A program made the position numbers and the translations under genes. From Auanema rhodensis (taxonomy: Eukaryota; Nematoda; Chromadorea; Rhabditida; Rhabditidae), in contig OZ059895.1 in the NCBI GenBank assembly GCA_964057225.1, positions 5,270,001-5,334,000 of the forward strand: a stretch of DNA of 64,000 nucleotides, in the 5' to 3' direction. The notes under the pieces are model-generated. The model made no database searches. It was not told the DNA's origin and worked only from the letters and a program-made list of their open reading frames with translations. Shown piece after piece: positions 35,101-49,589 of the stretch; the stretch's first letter is position 1, and each line of letters begins with the position of its first letter.

Positions 35101-36499
35101 ATCCAGGTGAAAGTATACAGAACTTGGGTATTAAAATGTGTAGAATCTGAATATTTTATTGAAATTTTGCCAGGATCTATCTGTTTTCCGGAAAAACGGT
35201 TTATATCGATTCCACCCTGAAGATTGTTCACAAAAAAGTTCAGGCTGTGAACAAGATGTGACTGCTGAATCCCCCTTTTTCTCCTCGATCACGAGTGATA
35301 TCCAGGTGAAAGTATACAGAACTTGGGTATTAAGATGTGTAGAATCTGAATATTTCATTGAAATTTTGCCAGGATCTATCTGTTTTACGGAAAAACGGTT
35401 TATATCGAATCCACCCTGAAGATTGTTCACAAAAAAGTTCACGCTGTGAACAAGATGTGACTGCTGAATCCCCCTTTTTCTCCTCGATCACGAGTGATAT
35501 CCAGGTGAAAGTATACAGAACTTGGGTATTAAAATGTGTAGAATCTGAATATTTTATTGAAATTTTGCCAGGATCTATCTGTTTTCCGGAAAAACGGTTT
35601 ATATCGATTCCACCCTGAAGATTGTTCACAAAAAAGTTCACGCTGTGAACAAGATGTGACTGCTGAATCCCCCTTTTTCTCCTCGATCACGAGTGATATC
35701 CAGGTGAAAGTATACAGAACTTGGGTATTAAAATGTGTAGAATCTGAATATTTTATTGAAATTTTGCCAGGATCTATCTGTTTTCCGGAAAAACGGTTTA
35801 TATCGAATCCACCCTGAAGATTGTTCACAAAAAAGTTCACGCTGTGAACAAGATGTGACTGCTGAATCCCCCTTTTTCTCATCGATCATGAGTGATATCC
35901 AGGTGAAAGTATACAGAACTTGGGTATTAAGATGTGTAGAATCTGAATATTTTATTGAAATTTTGCCAGGATCTATCTGTTTTCCGGAAAAACGGTTTAT
36001 ATCGATTCCACCCTGAAGATTGTTCACAAAAAAGTTCACGCTGTGAACAAGATGTGACTGCTGAATCCCCCTTTTTCTCCTCGATCACGAGTGATATCCA
36101 GGTGAAAGTATACAGAACTTGGGTATTAAAATGTGTAGAATCTGAATATTTTATGGAAATTTTGCCAGGATCTATCTGTTTTCCGGAAAAACGGTTTATA
36201 TCGAATCCACCCTGAAGATTGTTCACAAAAAAGTTCAGGCTGTGAACAAGATGTGACTGCTGAATCCCCCTTTTTCTCCTCGATCATGAGTGATATCCAG
36301 GTGAAAGTATACAGAACTTGGGTATTAAGATGTGTAGAATCTGAATATTTTATTGAAATTTTGCCAGGATCTATCTGTTTTCCGGAAAAACGGTTTATAT
36401 CGATTCCACCCTGAAGATTGTTCACAAAAAAGTTCACGCTGTGAACAAGATGTGACTGCTGAATCCCCCTTTTTCTCCTCGATCATGAGTGATATCCAG

Positions 36500-38200
36500 G
36501 TGAAAGTTTACAGAACTTGGGTATTAAGATGTGTAGAATCTGAATATTTTATTGAAATTTTGCCAGGATCTATCTGTTTTCCGGAAAAACGGTTTATATC
36601 GATTCCACCCTGAAGATTGTTCACAAAAAAGTTCAGGCTGTGAACAAGATGTGACTGCTGAATCCCCCTTTTTCTGCTCGATCATGAGTGATATCCAGGT
36701 GAAAGTATACAGAACTTCGGTATTAAAATGTGTAGAATCTGAATATTTTATTGAAATTTTGCCAGGATCTATCTGTTTTCCGGAAAAACGGTTTATATCG
36801 ATTCCACCCTGAAGATTGTTCACAAAAAAGTTCACGCTGTGAACAAGATGTGACTGCTGAATCCCCCTTTTTCTCATCGATCATGAGTGATATCCAGGTG
36901 AAAGTATACAGAACTTGGGTATTAAGATGTGTAGAATCTGAATATTTTATTGAAATTTTGCCAGGATCTATCTGTTTTCCGGAAAAACGGTTTATATCGA
37001 TTCCACCCTGAAGATTGTTCACAAAAAAGTTCACGCTGTGAACAAGATGTGACTGCTGAATCCCCCTTTTTCTCCTCGATCATGAGTGATATCCAGGTGA
37101 AAGTATACAGAACTTGGGTATTAAGATGTGTAGAATCTGAATATTTTATTGAAATTTTGCCAGGATCTATCTGTTTTCCGGAAAAACGGTTTATATCGAT
37201 TCCACCCTGAAGATTGTTCACAAAAAAGTTCACGCTGTGAACAAGATGTGACTGCTGAATCCCCCTTTTTCTCCTCGATCATGAGTGATATCCAGGTGAA
37301 AGTTCACAGAACTTGGGTATTAAGATGTGTAGAATCTGAATATTTTATTGAAATTTTGCCAGGATCTATCTGTTTTCCGGAAAAACGGTTTATATCGATT
37401 CCACCCTGAAGATTGTTCACAAAAAAGTTCAGGCTGTGAACAAGATGTGACTGCTGAATCCCCCTTTTTCTGCTCGATCATGAGTGATATCCAGGTGAAA
37501 GTATACAGAACTTCGGTATTAAAATGTGTAGAATCTGAATATTTTATTGAAATTTTGCCAGGATCTATCTGTTTTCCGGAAAAACGGTTTATATCGATTC
37601 CACCCTGAAGATTGTTCACAAAAAAGTTCACGCTGTGAACAAGATGTGACTGCTGAATCCCCCTTTTTCTCATCGATCATGAGTGATATCCAGGTGAAAG
37701 TATACAGAACTTGGGTATTAAGATGTGTAGAATCTGAATATTTTATTGAAATTTTGCCAGGATCTATCTGTTTTCCGGAAAAACGGTTTATATCGATTCC
37801 ACCCTGAAGATTGTTCACAAAAAAGTTCAGGCTGTGAACAAGATGTGACTGCTGAATCCCCCTTTTTCTGCTCGATCATGAGTGATATCCAGGTGAAAGT
37901 ATACAGAACTTGGGTATTAAAATGTGTAGAATCTGAATATTTTATTGAAATTTTGCCAGGATCTATCTGTTTTCCGGAAAAACGGTTTATATCGATTCCA
38001 CCCTGAAGATTGTTCACAAAAAAGTTCAGGCTGTGAACAAGATGTGACTGCTGAATCCCCCTTTTTCTGCTCGATCATGAGTGATATCCAGGTGAAAGTA
38101 TACAGAACTTCGGTATTAAAATGTGTAGAATCTGAATATTTTATTGAAATTTTGCCAGGATCTATCTGTTTTCCGGAAAAACGGTTTATATCGATTCCAC
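36500..38200. repeat. Higher-order satellite block with acttcgg variant at 796/597-bp spacing
   Basis: The rare acttcgg variant occurs at 36715, 37511 and 38108, i.e. four and then three monomers apart, with matching neighbours. This indicates recent duplication of three- or four-monomer segments. Confidence 0.7.
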
Positions 38201-40331
38201 CCTGAAGATTGTTCACAAAAAAGTTCAGGCTGTGAACAAGATGTGACTGCTGAATCCCCCTTTTTCTGCTCGATCATGAGTGATATCCAGGTGAAAGTAT
38301 ACAGAACTTGGGTATTAAAATGTGTAGAATCTGAATATTTTATGGAAATTTTGCCAGGATCTATCTGTTTTCCGGAAAAACGGTTTATATCGAATCCACC
38401 CTGAAGATTGTTCACAAAAAAGTTCAGGCTGTGAACAAGATGTGACTGCTGAATCCCCCTTTTTCTGCTCGATCATGAGTGATATCCAGGTGAAAGTATA
38501 CAGAACTTGGGTATTAAGATGTGTAGAATCTGAATATTTTATGGAAATTTTGCCAGGATCTATCTGTTTTCCGGAAAAACGGTTTATATCGATTCCACCC
38601 TGAAGATTGTTCACAAAAAAGTTCAGGCTGTGAACAAGATGTGACTGCTGAATCCCCTTTTTCTGCTCGATCATGAGTGATATCCAGGTGAAAGTATACA
38701 GAACTTGGGTATTAAGATGTGTAGAATCTGAATATTTTATTGAAATTTTGACAGGATCTATCTGTTTTCCGGAAAAACGGTTTATATCGATTCCACCCTG
38801 AAGATTGTTCACAAAAAAGTTCAGGCTGTGAACAAGATGTGACTGCTGAATCCCCCTTTTTCTCCTCGATCATGAGTGTTATCCAGGTGAAAGTATACAG
38901 AACTTTTGTATTAAAATGTGTAGAATCTGAATATTTTATTGAAATTTTGCCAGGATCTATCTGTTTTCCGGAAAAACGGTTTATATCGATTCCACCCTGA
39001 AGATTGTTCACAAAAAAGTTCAGGCTGTGAACAAGATGTGACTGCTGAATCCCCCTTTTTCTCCTCGATCATGAGTGTTATCCAGGTGAAAGTATACAGA
39101 ACTTGGGTATTAAAATGTGTAGAATCTGAATATTTTATTGAAATTTTGCCAGGATCTATCTGTTTTCCGGAAAAACGGTTTATATCGATTCCACCCTGAA
39201 GATTGTTCACAAAAAAGTTCACGCTGTGAACAAGATGTGACTGCTGAATCCCCCTTTTTCTGCTCGATCATGAGTGTTATCGAAGTGAATGTATACAGAA
39301 CTTTTGTATTAAAATGTGTAGAATCTGAATATTTTATTGAAATTTTGCCAGGATCTATCTGTTTTCCGGAAAAACGGTTTATATCGATTCCACCCTGAAG
39401 ATTGTTCACAAAAAAGTTCAGGCTGTGAACAAGATGTGACTGCTGAATCCCCCTTTTTCTGCTCGATCATGAGTGATATCCAGGTGAAAGTATACAAAAC
39501 TTGGGTATTAAAATGTGTAGAATCTGAATATTTTATGGAAATTTTGCCAGGATCTATCTGTTTTCCGGAAAAACGGTTTATATCGATTCCACCCTGAAGA
39601 TTGTTCACAAAAAAGTTCAGGCTGTGAACAAGATGTGACTGCTGAATCCCCCTTTTTCTGCTCGATCATGAGTGATATCCAGGTGAAAGTATACAGAACT
39701 TGGGTATTAAGATGTGTAGAATCTGAATATTTCATGGAAATTTTGACAGGATCTATCTGTTTTCCGGAAAAACGGTTTATATCGATTCCACCCTGAAGAT
39801 TGTTCACAAAAAAGTTCAGGCTGTGAACAAGATGTGACTGGTGAATCCCCCTTTTTCTGCTCGATCATGAGTGATATCCAGGTGAAAGTATACAGAACTT
39901 GGGTATTAAGATGTGTAGAATCTGAATATTTTATTGAAATTTTGCCAGGATCTATCTGTTTTCCGGAAAAACGGTTTATATCGATTCCACCCTGAAGATT
40001 GTTCACAAAAAAGTTCAGGCTGTGAACAAGATGTGACTGCTGAATCCCCCTTTTTCTGCTCGATCATGAGTGATATCCAGGTGAAAGTATACAGAACTTG
40101 GGTATTAAAATGTGTAGAATCTGAATATTTCATTGAAATTTTGCCAGGATCTATCTGTTTTCCGGAAAAACGGTTTATATCGAATCCACCCTGAAGATTG
40201 TTCACAAAAAAGTTCAGGCTGTGAACAAGATGTGACTGCTGAATCCCCCTTTTTCTCCTCGATCATGAGTGATATCCAGGTGAAAGTATACAGAACTTGG
40301 GTATTAAGATGTGTAGAATCTGAATATTTTA

Positions 40332-43300
40332 TTGAAATTTTGCCAGGATCTATCTGTTTTCCGGAAAAACGGTTTATATCGATTCCACCCTGAAGATTGT
40401 TCACAAAAAAGTTCAGGCTGTGAACAAGATGTGACTGCTGAATCCCCCTTTTTCTGCTCGATCATGAGTGATATCCAGGTGAAAGTATACAGAACTTGGG
40501 TATTAAAATGTGTAGAATCTGAATATTTCATTGAAATTTTGCCAGGATCTATCTGTTTTCCGGAAAAACGGTTTATATCGAATCCACCCTGAAGATTGTT
40601 CACAAAAAAGTTCAGGCTGTGAACAAGATGTGACTGCTGAATCCCCCTTTTTCTCCTCGATCATGAGTGATATCCAGGTGAAAGTATACAGAACTTGGGT
40701 ATTAAGATGTGTAGAATCTGAATATTTCATTGAAATTTTGCCAGGATCTATCTGTTTTCCGGAAAAACGGTTTATATCGATTCCACCCTGAAGATTGTTC
40801 ACAAAAAAGTTCAGGCTGTGAACAAGATGTGACTGGTGAATCCCCCTTTTTCTGCTCGATCATGAATGATATCCAGGTGAAAGTATACAGAACTTGGGTA
40901 TTAAGATGTGTAGAATCTGAATATTTTATCGAAATTTTGCCAGGATCTATCTGTTCTCCGGAAAAACGGTTTATATCGAATCCACCCTGAAGATTGTTCA
41001 CAAAAAAGTTCAGGCTGTGAACAAGATGTGACTGCTGAATCCCCCTTTTTCTGCTCGATCATGAGTGATATCCAGGTGAAAGTATACAGAACTTTTGTAT
41101 TAAAATGTGTAGAATCTGAATATTTTATTGAAATTTTGCCAGGATCTATCTGTTTTCCGGAAAAACGGTTTATATCGATTCCACCCTGAAGATTGTTCAC
41201 AAAAAAGTTCAGGCTGTGAACAAGATGTGACTGCTGAATCCCCCTTTTTCTCCTCGATCATGAGTGATATCCAGGTGAAAGTATACAGAACTTTTGTATT
41301 AAAATGTGTAGAATCTGAATATTTTATTGAAATTTTGCCAGGATCTATCTGTTTTCCGGAAAAACGGTTTATATCGAATCCACCCTGAAGATTGTTCACA
41401 AAAAAGTTCACGCTGTGAACAAGATGTGACTGCTGAATCCCCCTTTTTCTGCTCGATCATGAGTGATATCCAGGTGAAAGTATACAGAACTTTTGTATTA
41501 AAATGTGTAGAATCTGAATATTTTATTGAAATTTTGCCAGGATCTATCTGTTTTCCGGAAAAACGGTTTATATCGAATCCACCCTGAAGATTGTTCACAA
41601 AAAAGTTCAGGCTGTGAACAAGATGTGACTGCTGAATCCCCCTTTTTCTGCTCGATCATGAGTGATATCCAGGTGAAAGTATACAGAACTTGGGTATTAA
41701 AATGTGTAGAATCTGAATATTTTATTGAAATTTTGCCAGGATCTATCTGTTTTCCGGAAAAACGGTTTATATCGATTCCACCCTGAAGATTGTTCACAAA
41801 AAAGTTCAGGCTGTGAACAAGATGTGACTGCTGAATCCCCCTTTTTCTGCTCGATCATGAGTGATATCCAAGTGAATGTATACAGAACTTTTGTATTAAA
41901 ATGTGTAGAATCTGAATATTTCATGGAAATTTTGCCAGGATCTATCTGTTTTCCGGAAAAACGGTTTATATCGATTCCACCCTGAAGATTGTTCACAAAA
42001 AAGTTCAGGCTGTGAACAAGATGTGACTGGTGAATCCCCCTTTTTCTGCTCGATCATGAGTGATATCCAGGTGAAAGTATACAGAACTTGGGTATTAAGA
42101 TGTGTAGAATCTGAATATTTTATTGAAATTTTGCCAGGATCTATCTGTTTTCCGGAAAAACGGTTTATATCGATTCCACCCTGAAGATTGTTCACAAAAA
42201 AGTTCAGGCTGTGAACAAGATGTGACTGCTGAATCCCCCTTTTTCTGCTCGATCATGAGTGATATCCAGGTGAAAGTATTCAGAACTTTTGTATTAAAAT
42301 GTGTAGAATCTGAATATTTTATTGAAATTTTGCCAGGATCTATCTGTTTTCCGGAAAAACGGTTTATATCGATTCCACCCTGAAGATTGTTCACAAAAAA
42401 GTTCAGGCTGTGAACAAGATGTGACTGCTGAATCCCCCTTTTTCTGCTCGATCATGAGTGATATCCAGGTGAAAGTATACAGAACTTGGGTATTAAAATG
42501 TGTAGAATCTGAATATTTCATTGAAATTTTGCCAGGATCTATCTGTTTTCCGGAAAAACGGTTTATATCGAATCCACCCTGAAGATTGTTCACAAAAAAG
42601 TTCAGGCTGTGAACAAGATGTGACTGCTGAATCCCCCTTTTTCTCCTCGATCATGAGTGATATCCAGGTGAAAGTATACAGAACTTGGGTATTAAGATGT
42701 GTAGAATCTGAATATTTCATTGAAATTTTGCCAGGATCTATCTGTTTTCCGGAAAAACGGTTTATATCGATTCCACCCTGAAGATTGTTCACAAAAAAGT
42801 TCAGGCTGTGAACAAGATGTGACTGGTGAATCCCCCTTTTTCTGCTCGATCATGAATGATATCCAGGTGAAAGTATACAGAACTTGGGTATTAAGATGTG
42901 TAGAATCTGAATATTTTATCGAAATTTTGCCAGGATCTATCTGTTCTCCGGAAAAACGGTTTATATCGAATCCACCCTGAAGATTGTTCATAAAAAAGTT
43001 CAGGCTGTGAACAAGATGTGACTGCTGAATCCCCCTTTTTCTCCTCGATCATGAGTGTTATCCAGGTGAAAGTATACAGAACTTGGGTATTAAAATGTGT
43101 AGAATCTGAATATTTTATTGAAATTTTGCCAGGATCTATCTGTTTTCCGGAAAAACGGTTTATATCGATTCCACCCTGAAGATTGTTCACAAAAAAGTTC
43201 AGGCTGTGAACAAGATGTGACTGCTGAATCCCCCTTTTTCTGCTCGATCATGAGTGATATCCAGGTGAAAGTATACAGAACTTGGGTATTAAAATGTGTA

Positions 43301-44511
43301 GAATCTGAATATTTTATTGAAATTTTGCCAGGATCTATCTGTTTTCCGGAAAAACGGTTTATACCGAATCCACCCTGAAGATTGTTCACAAAAAAGTTCA
43401 GGCTGTGAACAAGATGTGACTGCTGAATCCCCCTTTTTCTGCTCGATCATGAGTGATATCCAGGTGAAAGTATACAGAACTTTTGTATTAAAATGTGTAG
43501 AATCTGAATATTTTATTGAAATTTTGCCAGGATCTATCTGTTTTCCGGAAAAACGGTTTATATCGATTCCACCCTGAAGATTGTTCACAAAAAAGTTCAG
43601 GCTGTGAACAAGATGTGACTGCTGAATCCCCCTTTTTCTCCTCGATCATGAGTGATATCCAGGTGAAAGTATACAGAACTTTTGTATTAAAATGTGTAGA
43701 ATCTGAATATTTTATTGAAATTTTGCCAGGATCTATCTGTTTTCCGGAAAAACGGTTTATATCGAATCCACCCTGAAGATTGTTCACAAAAAAGTTCACG
43801 CTGTGAACAAGATGTGACTGCTGAATCCCCCTTTTTCTGCTCGATCATGAGTGATATCCAGGTGAAAGTATACAGAACTTTTGTATTAAAATGTGTAGAA
43901 TCTGAATATTTTATTGAAATTTTGCCAGGATCTATCTGTTTTCCGGAAAAACGGTTTATATCGAATCCACCCTGAAGATTGTTCACAAAAAAGTTCAGGC
44001 TGTGAACAAGATGTGACTGCTGAATCCCCCTTTTTCTGCTCGATCATGAGTGATATCCAGGTGAAAGTATACAGAACTTGGGTATTAAAATGTGTAGAAT
44101 CTGAATATTTTATTGAAATTTTGCCAGGATCTATCTGTTTTCCGGAAAAACGGTTTATATCGATTCCACCCTGAAGATTGTTCACAAAAAAGTTCAGGCT
44201 GTGAACAAGATGTGACTGCTGAATCCCCCTTTTTCTGCTCGATCATGAGTGATATCCAAGTGAATGTATACAGAACTTTTGTATTAAAATGTGTAGAATC
44301 TGAATATTTCATGGAAATTTTGCCAGGATCTATCTGTTTTCCGGAAAAACGGTTTATATCGATTCCACCCTGAAGATTGTTCACAAAAAAGTTCAGGCTG
44401 TGAACAAGATGTGACTGGTGAATCCCCCTTTTTCTGCTCGATCATGAGTGATATCCAGGTGAAAGTATACAGAACTTGGGTATTAAGATGTGTAGAATCT
44501 GAATATTTTAT
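40332..44511. repeat. Multi-monomer satellite duplications (offsets 1,990 and 2,388 bp)
   Basis: Monomers at 40332-40990 match those at 42322-42980 (offset 10 monomers), including a private atattttatc at 40921 and 42911. Monomers at 41128-42123 match those at 43516-44511 (offset 12 monomers), including the fcatgg variant pair at 41930 and 44318. These are copied segments of three to five monomers. Confidence 0.75.
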
Positions 44512-47500
44512 TGAAATTTTGCCAGGATCTATCTGTTTTCCGGAAAAACGGTTTATATCGATTCCACCCTGAAGATTGTTCACAAAAAAGTTCAGGCTGT
44601 GAACAAGATGTGACTGCTGAATCCCCCTTTTTCTGCTCGATCATGAGTGATATCCAAGTGAATGTATACAGAACTTTTGTATTAAAATGTGTAGAATCTG
44701 AATATTTTATTGAAATTTTGCCAGGATCTATCTGTTTTCCGGAAAAACGGTTTATATCGAATCCACCCTGAAGATTGTTCACAAAAAAGTTCAGGCTGTG
44801 AACAAGATGTGACTGGTGAATCCCCCTTTTTCTGCTCGATCATGAGTGATATCCAGGTGAAAGTATACAGAACTTGGGTATTAAAATGTGTAGAATCTGA
44901 ATATTTTATTGAAATTTTGCCAGGATCTATCTGTTTTCCGGAAAAACGGTTTATATCGAATCCACCCTGAAGATTGTTCATAAAAAAGTTCAGGCTGTGA
45001 ACAAGATGTGACTGCTGAATCCCCCTTTTTCTGCTCGATCATGAGTGATATCCAGGTGAAAGTATACAGAACTTGGGTATTAAAATGTGTAGAATCTGAA
45101 TATTTTATTGAAATTTTGCCAGGATCTATCTGTTTTCCGGAAAAACGGTTTATATCGATTCCACCCTGAAGATTGTTCACAAAAAAGTTCAGGCTGTGAA
45201 CAAGATGTGACTGCTGAATCCCCCTTTTTCTGCTCGATCATGAGTGTTATCGAAGTGAATGTATACAGAACTTTTGTATTAAAATGTGTAGAATCTGAAT
45301 ATTTTATTGAAATTTTGCCAGGATCTATCTGTTTTCCGGAAAAACGGTTTATATCGATTCCACCCTGAAGATTGTTCACAAAAAAGTTCAGGCTGTGAAC
45401 AAGATGTGACTGCTGAATCCCCCTTTTTCTCCTTGATCATGAGTGATATCCAGGTGAAAGTATACAGAACTTGGGTATTAAGATGTGTAGAATCTGAATA
45501 TTTCATTGAAATTTTGACAGGATCTATCTGTTTTCCGGAAAAACGGTTTATATCGATTCCACCCTGAAGATTGTTCACAAAAAAGTTCAGGCTGTGAACA
45601 AGATGTGACTGCTGAATCCCCCTTTTTCTCCTCGATCATGAGTGATATCCAGGTGAAAGTATACAGAACTTGGGTATTAAGATGTGTAGAATCTGAATAT
45701 TTTATTGAAATTTTGCCAGGATCTATCTGTTTTCCGGAAAAACGGTTTATATCGATTCCACCCTGAAGATTGTTCACAAAAAAGTTCAGGCTGTGAACAA
45801 GATGTGACTGCTGAATCCCCCTTTTTCTCCTCGATCATGAGTGTTATCCAAGTGAATGTATACAGAACTTTTGTATTAAAATATGTAGAATCTGAATATT
45901 TTATTGAAATTTTGCCAGGATCTATCTGTTTTCCGGAAAAACGGTTTATATCGAATCCACCCTGAAGATTGTTCACAAAAAAGTTCACGCTGTGAACAAG
46001 ATGTGACTGCTGAACCCCCTTTTTCTGCTCGATCATGAGTGATATCCAGGTGAAAGTATACAGAACTTTTGTATTAAAATGTGTAATATCTGAATATTTT
46101 ATTGAAATTTTGCCAGGATCTATCTGTTTTCCGGAAAAACGGTTTATATCGAATCCACCCTGAAGATTGTTCACAAAAAAGTTCAGGCTGTGAACAAGAT
46201 GTGACTGCTGAATCCCCCTTTTTCTGCTCGATCATGAGTGATATCCAGGTGAAAGTATTCAGAACTTTTGTATTAAAATGTGTAGAATCTGAATATTTTA
46301 TTGAAATTTTGCCAGGATCTATCTGTTTTCCGGAAAAACGGTTTATATCGATTCCACCCTGAAGATTGTTCACAAAAAAGTTCAGGCTGTGAACAAGATG
46401 TGACTGCTGAATCCCCCTTTTTCTGCTCGATCATGAGTGATATCCAGGTGAAAGTATACAGAACTTGGGTATTAAAATATGTAGAATCTGAATATTTTAT
46501 TGAAATTTTGCCAGGATCTATCTGTTTTCCGGAAAAACGGTTTATATCGATTCCACCCTGAAGATTGTTCACAAAAAAGTTCAGGCTGTGAACAAGATGT
46601 GACTGCTGAATCCCCCTTTTTCTGCTCGATCATGAGTGATATCCAGGTGAAAGTATACAGAACTTTTGTATTAAAATGTGTAGAATCTGAATATTTTATT
46701 GAAATTTTGCCAGGATCTATCTGTTTTCCGGAAAAACGGTTTATATCGAATCCACCCTGAAGATTGTTCACAAAAAAGTTCAGGCTGTGAACAAGATGTG
46801 ACTGCTGAATCCCCCTTTTTCTGCTCGATCATGAGTGATATCCAGGTGAAAAAATACAGAACTTGGGTATTAAAATGTGTAGAATCTGAATATTTTATTG
46901 AAATTTTGCCAGGATCTATCTGTTTTCCGGAAAAACGGTTTATATCGAATCCACCCTGAAGATTGTTCACAAAAAAGTTCAGGCTGTGAACAAGATGTGA
47001 CTGCTGAATCCCCCTTTTTCTGCTCGATCATGAGTGATATCCAGGTGAAAGTATACAGAACTTTTGTATTAAAATGTGTAGAATCTGAATATTTTATTGA
47101 AATTTTGCCAGGATCTATCTGTTTTCCGGAAAAACGGTTTATATCGAATCCACCCTGAAGATTGTTCACAAAAAAGTTCAGGCTGTGAACAAGATGTGAC
47201 TGCTGAATCCCCCTTTTTCTGCTCGATCATGAGTGATATCCAGGTGAAAAAATACAGAACTTGGGTATTAAAATGTGTAGAATCTGAATATTTTATTGAA
47301 ATTTTGCCAGGATCTATCTGTTTTCCGGAAAAACGGTTTATATCGATTCCACCCTGAAGATTGTTCACAAAAAAGTTCAGGCTGTGAACAAGATGTGACT
47401 GCTGAATCCCCCTTTTTCTGCTCGATCATGAGTGATATCCAGGTGAAAGTATACAGAACTTGGGTATTAAAATGTGTAGAATCTGAATATTTTATTGAAA

Positions 47501-48011
47501 TTTTGCCAGGATCTATCTGTTTTCCGGAAAAACGGTTTATATCGATTCCACCCTGAAGATTGTTCACAAAAAAGTTCAGGCTGTGAACAAGATGTGACTG
47601 CTGAATCCCCCTTTTTCTCCTCGATCATGAGTGATATCCAGGTGAAAGTATACAGAACTTTTGTATTAAAATGTGTAGAATCTGAATATTTTATTGAAAT
47701 TTTGCCAGGATCTATCTGTTTTCCGGAAAAACGGTTTATATCGATTCCACCCTGAAGATTGTTCACAAAAAAGTTCAGGCTGTGAACAAGATGTGACTGC
47801 TGAATCCCCCTTTTTCTCCTCGATCATGAGTGATATCCAGGTGAAAGTATACAGAACTTGGGTATTAAAATGTGTAGAATCTGAATATTTTATTGAAATT
47901 TTGCCAGGATCTATCTGTTTTCCGGAAAAACGGTTTATATCGATTCCACCCTGAAGATTGTTCACAAAAAAGTTCAGGCTGTGAACAAGATGTGACTGCT
48001 GAATCCCCCTT

Positions 48012-48418
48012 AATAATATACAAAAAGTTGACGCTGGCGCACCTTTTTTGCCCAAATGCGATTTTGCAGATTTTCAACAATTTAAAAACATTTTTTCATT
48101 GAAAATCATACTTAATTTCCCCACAATGTGTCATTTTTCAAAAATGACCAAAATTTGTCTGGCGCACCACTTACCCATTTGGCCCACTTTCATTTTTACT
48201 TGTATTTATTGTTTTTATTGCTATTAAATGATCTTTTCAGAAAACCTCGGAGCTCTAACAAATTATGATCTCATTTAATTAGTAGACACATTAAAGATCA
48301 AGAATTTCAGAGGAATCTTTATGAGACATATTTATACTCATTGCAATATTTCAAAAATATATTTTAATCAATACTTCGCGAAAACGTACAGACAAGATCA
48401 CCGGATGAATAGCTGAGA
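48012..48418. other. Non-coding segment between satellite and protease-like gene
   Basis: Not satellite and not histone. Contains two ctggcgcacc motifs (around 48032 and 48159) flanking an A/T-rich stretch, and AATAAA signals on the minus strand near 48205-48215 that could serve the protease-like gene about 205 bp upstream. No open frame recognised. Confidence 0.6.
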
Positions 48419-49193
48419 TCAAACGTGCATATCATCCAATTTGTTCTTTTGCGGTGGTTCCTAAAGTTAAATGATAACAATTGAACCAACTCCTTAACTG
48501 AATCAACTTACATCAGTATCAGAGATTCCGGCGATTACCACAATCATGTCACAGCTCACAATTTTCGTATCCGGCTTGTGGTGCGCAATCTCTGGAATAG
48601 TCATATTCGAGAGATTTGAGCAGGCGAAGTCTTTACTTCCAATAGAAATTCCGATAAGACAACCATCATCATTATATAGTCCAGATCCAGAGTCGCCTAG
48701 ATTTCCGTGTGACGTACCGTAAAAATTAGAACCTAAATCGAACAATTAACATCTTACAGTTAAGAAACTAGACTTACGGCGTTTCTCAGCAACGATTCCA
48801 CTATTCCAAGTGACATCTCGTTTCGAGTTCACCCCTAACTGCTTGTAATCTTCTCCACAGAACATATATCGAATACGTGGAACCTCGGGAAAAAATCCTG
48901 TTCTTATTTCGAAAATAGCAACATCGTAAAGCTGAGAAATGGCCTTCACAGTAGCCTAAAAGCAGCAAGTAGTTCAATTAATTGGAAAAAAAACGAACCT
49001 CCACTTTGATATCCGGGTTTAAGACGTTATACAAATGAATAACTTCAGCTTCCTTGAGCTTAGAGTGAGATCCATGAGCGAAGGAAACTGCGTGCTTCTC
49101 ATCAAATACGACAGCACAACAGTGTATGGTGGCATCCGGTGGTGACGTGGTAAAAATCATTCTTTCCAACCTCTTCACGGTTTCTTTAAGCAT
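48419..49193 (-). CDS. Trypsin-fold serine protease-like protein, four exons
   Basis: Predicted exons 48999-49193, 48778-48955, 48512-48732 and 48419-48460, with introns of 43, 45 and 51 nt. Donors are GTTCGT, GTAAGT and GTAAGT; acceptors are TTTTAG, GATTTAG and ACTTTAG. All phases agree, giving 211 residues. The triad of the chymotrypsin fold is recognisable: H40 in AVSFAHGSH (instead of the usual TAAHC), D76 in YDVAIFEI, S139 in GNLGDSGSG. There is no signal peptide and the domain is shorter than trypsin, so it may be intracellular or a diverged or inactive relative. The first exon is preceded by TTTTCAG at 49213-49219, so the ATG at 49191-49193 may be the start after trans-splicing. Alternatively a 5' exon was lost at the rearrangement. 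Exact family not recognised. Confidence 0.7.
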
Positions 49194-49212
49194 CGTATTC
49201 AGTAAAAATTGC

Positions 49213-49219
49213 CTGAAAA
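49213..49219 (-). other. 3' splice acceptor (possible spliced-leader site)
   Basis: The minus strand reads ATGTTTTTCAG|GCAATTT, a strong nematode acceptor 19 nt before the ATG at 49191-49193. The apparent upstream ATG at 49221-49223 lies within the acceptor and is unlikely to be used. It could accept a spliced leader or an upstream exon. Confidence 0.55.
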
Positions 49220-49589
49220 ACATTTATTACTAAAGTATAAGGATTATTATAACAATATTTAGTTGTAAACTTATAAGGAGAATGAATAGAGTTTTACACG
49301 ATAGAAGAAAAGAGAAAGTTGAAAGTTGTTAAAGAAACCAGAAACGGGAAAAGGGTGCAATTGCCCACCTCGTCCAGCTCTCCCCCCCCCCCCCCGCCAC
49401 CTACAGTCCTAACATACCATATATCTCTCTTTCTTTCTCTTTCCATCTCATTTACAATTATCTTATTTCATTAACATTTTTTCTCTTTCATCTTCAAACT
49501 ATTAATATTTCATTCTAAAATTCTCCGTAAAAATCAAACCCCCAAACTTCCGTCAGATTGAAAAGGGGAGTTCAATACGCAATGTTGAA
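49220..49589. other. Upstream flank of protease-like gene, with C14 run
   Basis: Non-coding. A run of 14 c at 49382-49395 followed by pyrimidine-rich tctctttctttctc repeats, then A/T-rich sequence to the histone junction at about 49590. No gene recognised; a cut-off 5' exon cannot be excluded. Confidence 0.55.

Larger units (their letters stand above)
22014..48011. repeat. 199-bp satellite array, right block (about 131 monomers)
   Basis: Continuation of the same satellite. The first complete monomer landmark lies exactly 199 bases in, so the array phase is unbroken by the retrotransposon. Variants are regionally clustered: gaatgat is common at about 24540-26800, ttcacg at about 30400-37700, and ggtgaatcc is scattered. 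Small private indels occur (a missing c near 38655 and a 2-bp loss near 46014). The array ends within the c-run of a monomer at 48011. Confidence 0.97.

Noticed and set aside
22014-48011. Centromere
   Set aside because: A large satellite could suggest one, but if the organism is a rhabditid nematode its chromosomes are likely holocentric, and nothing in the sequence identifies a centromere. No CENP-B box was seen.
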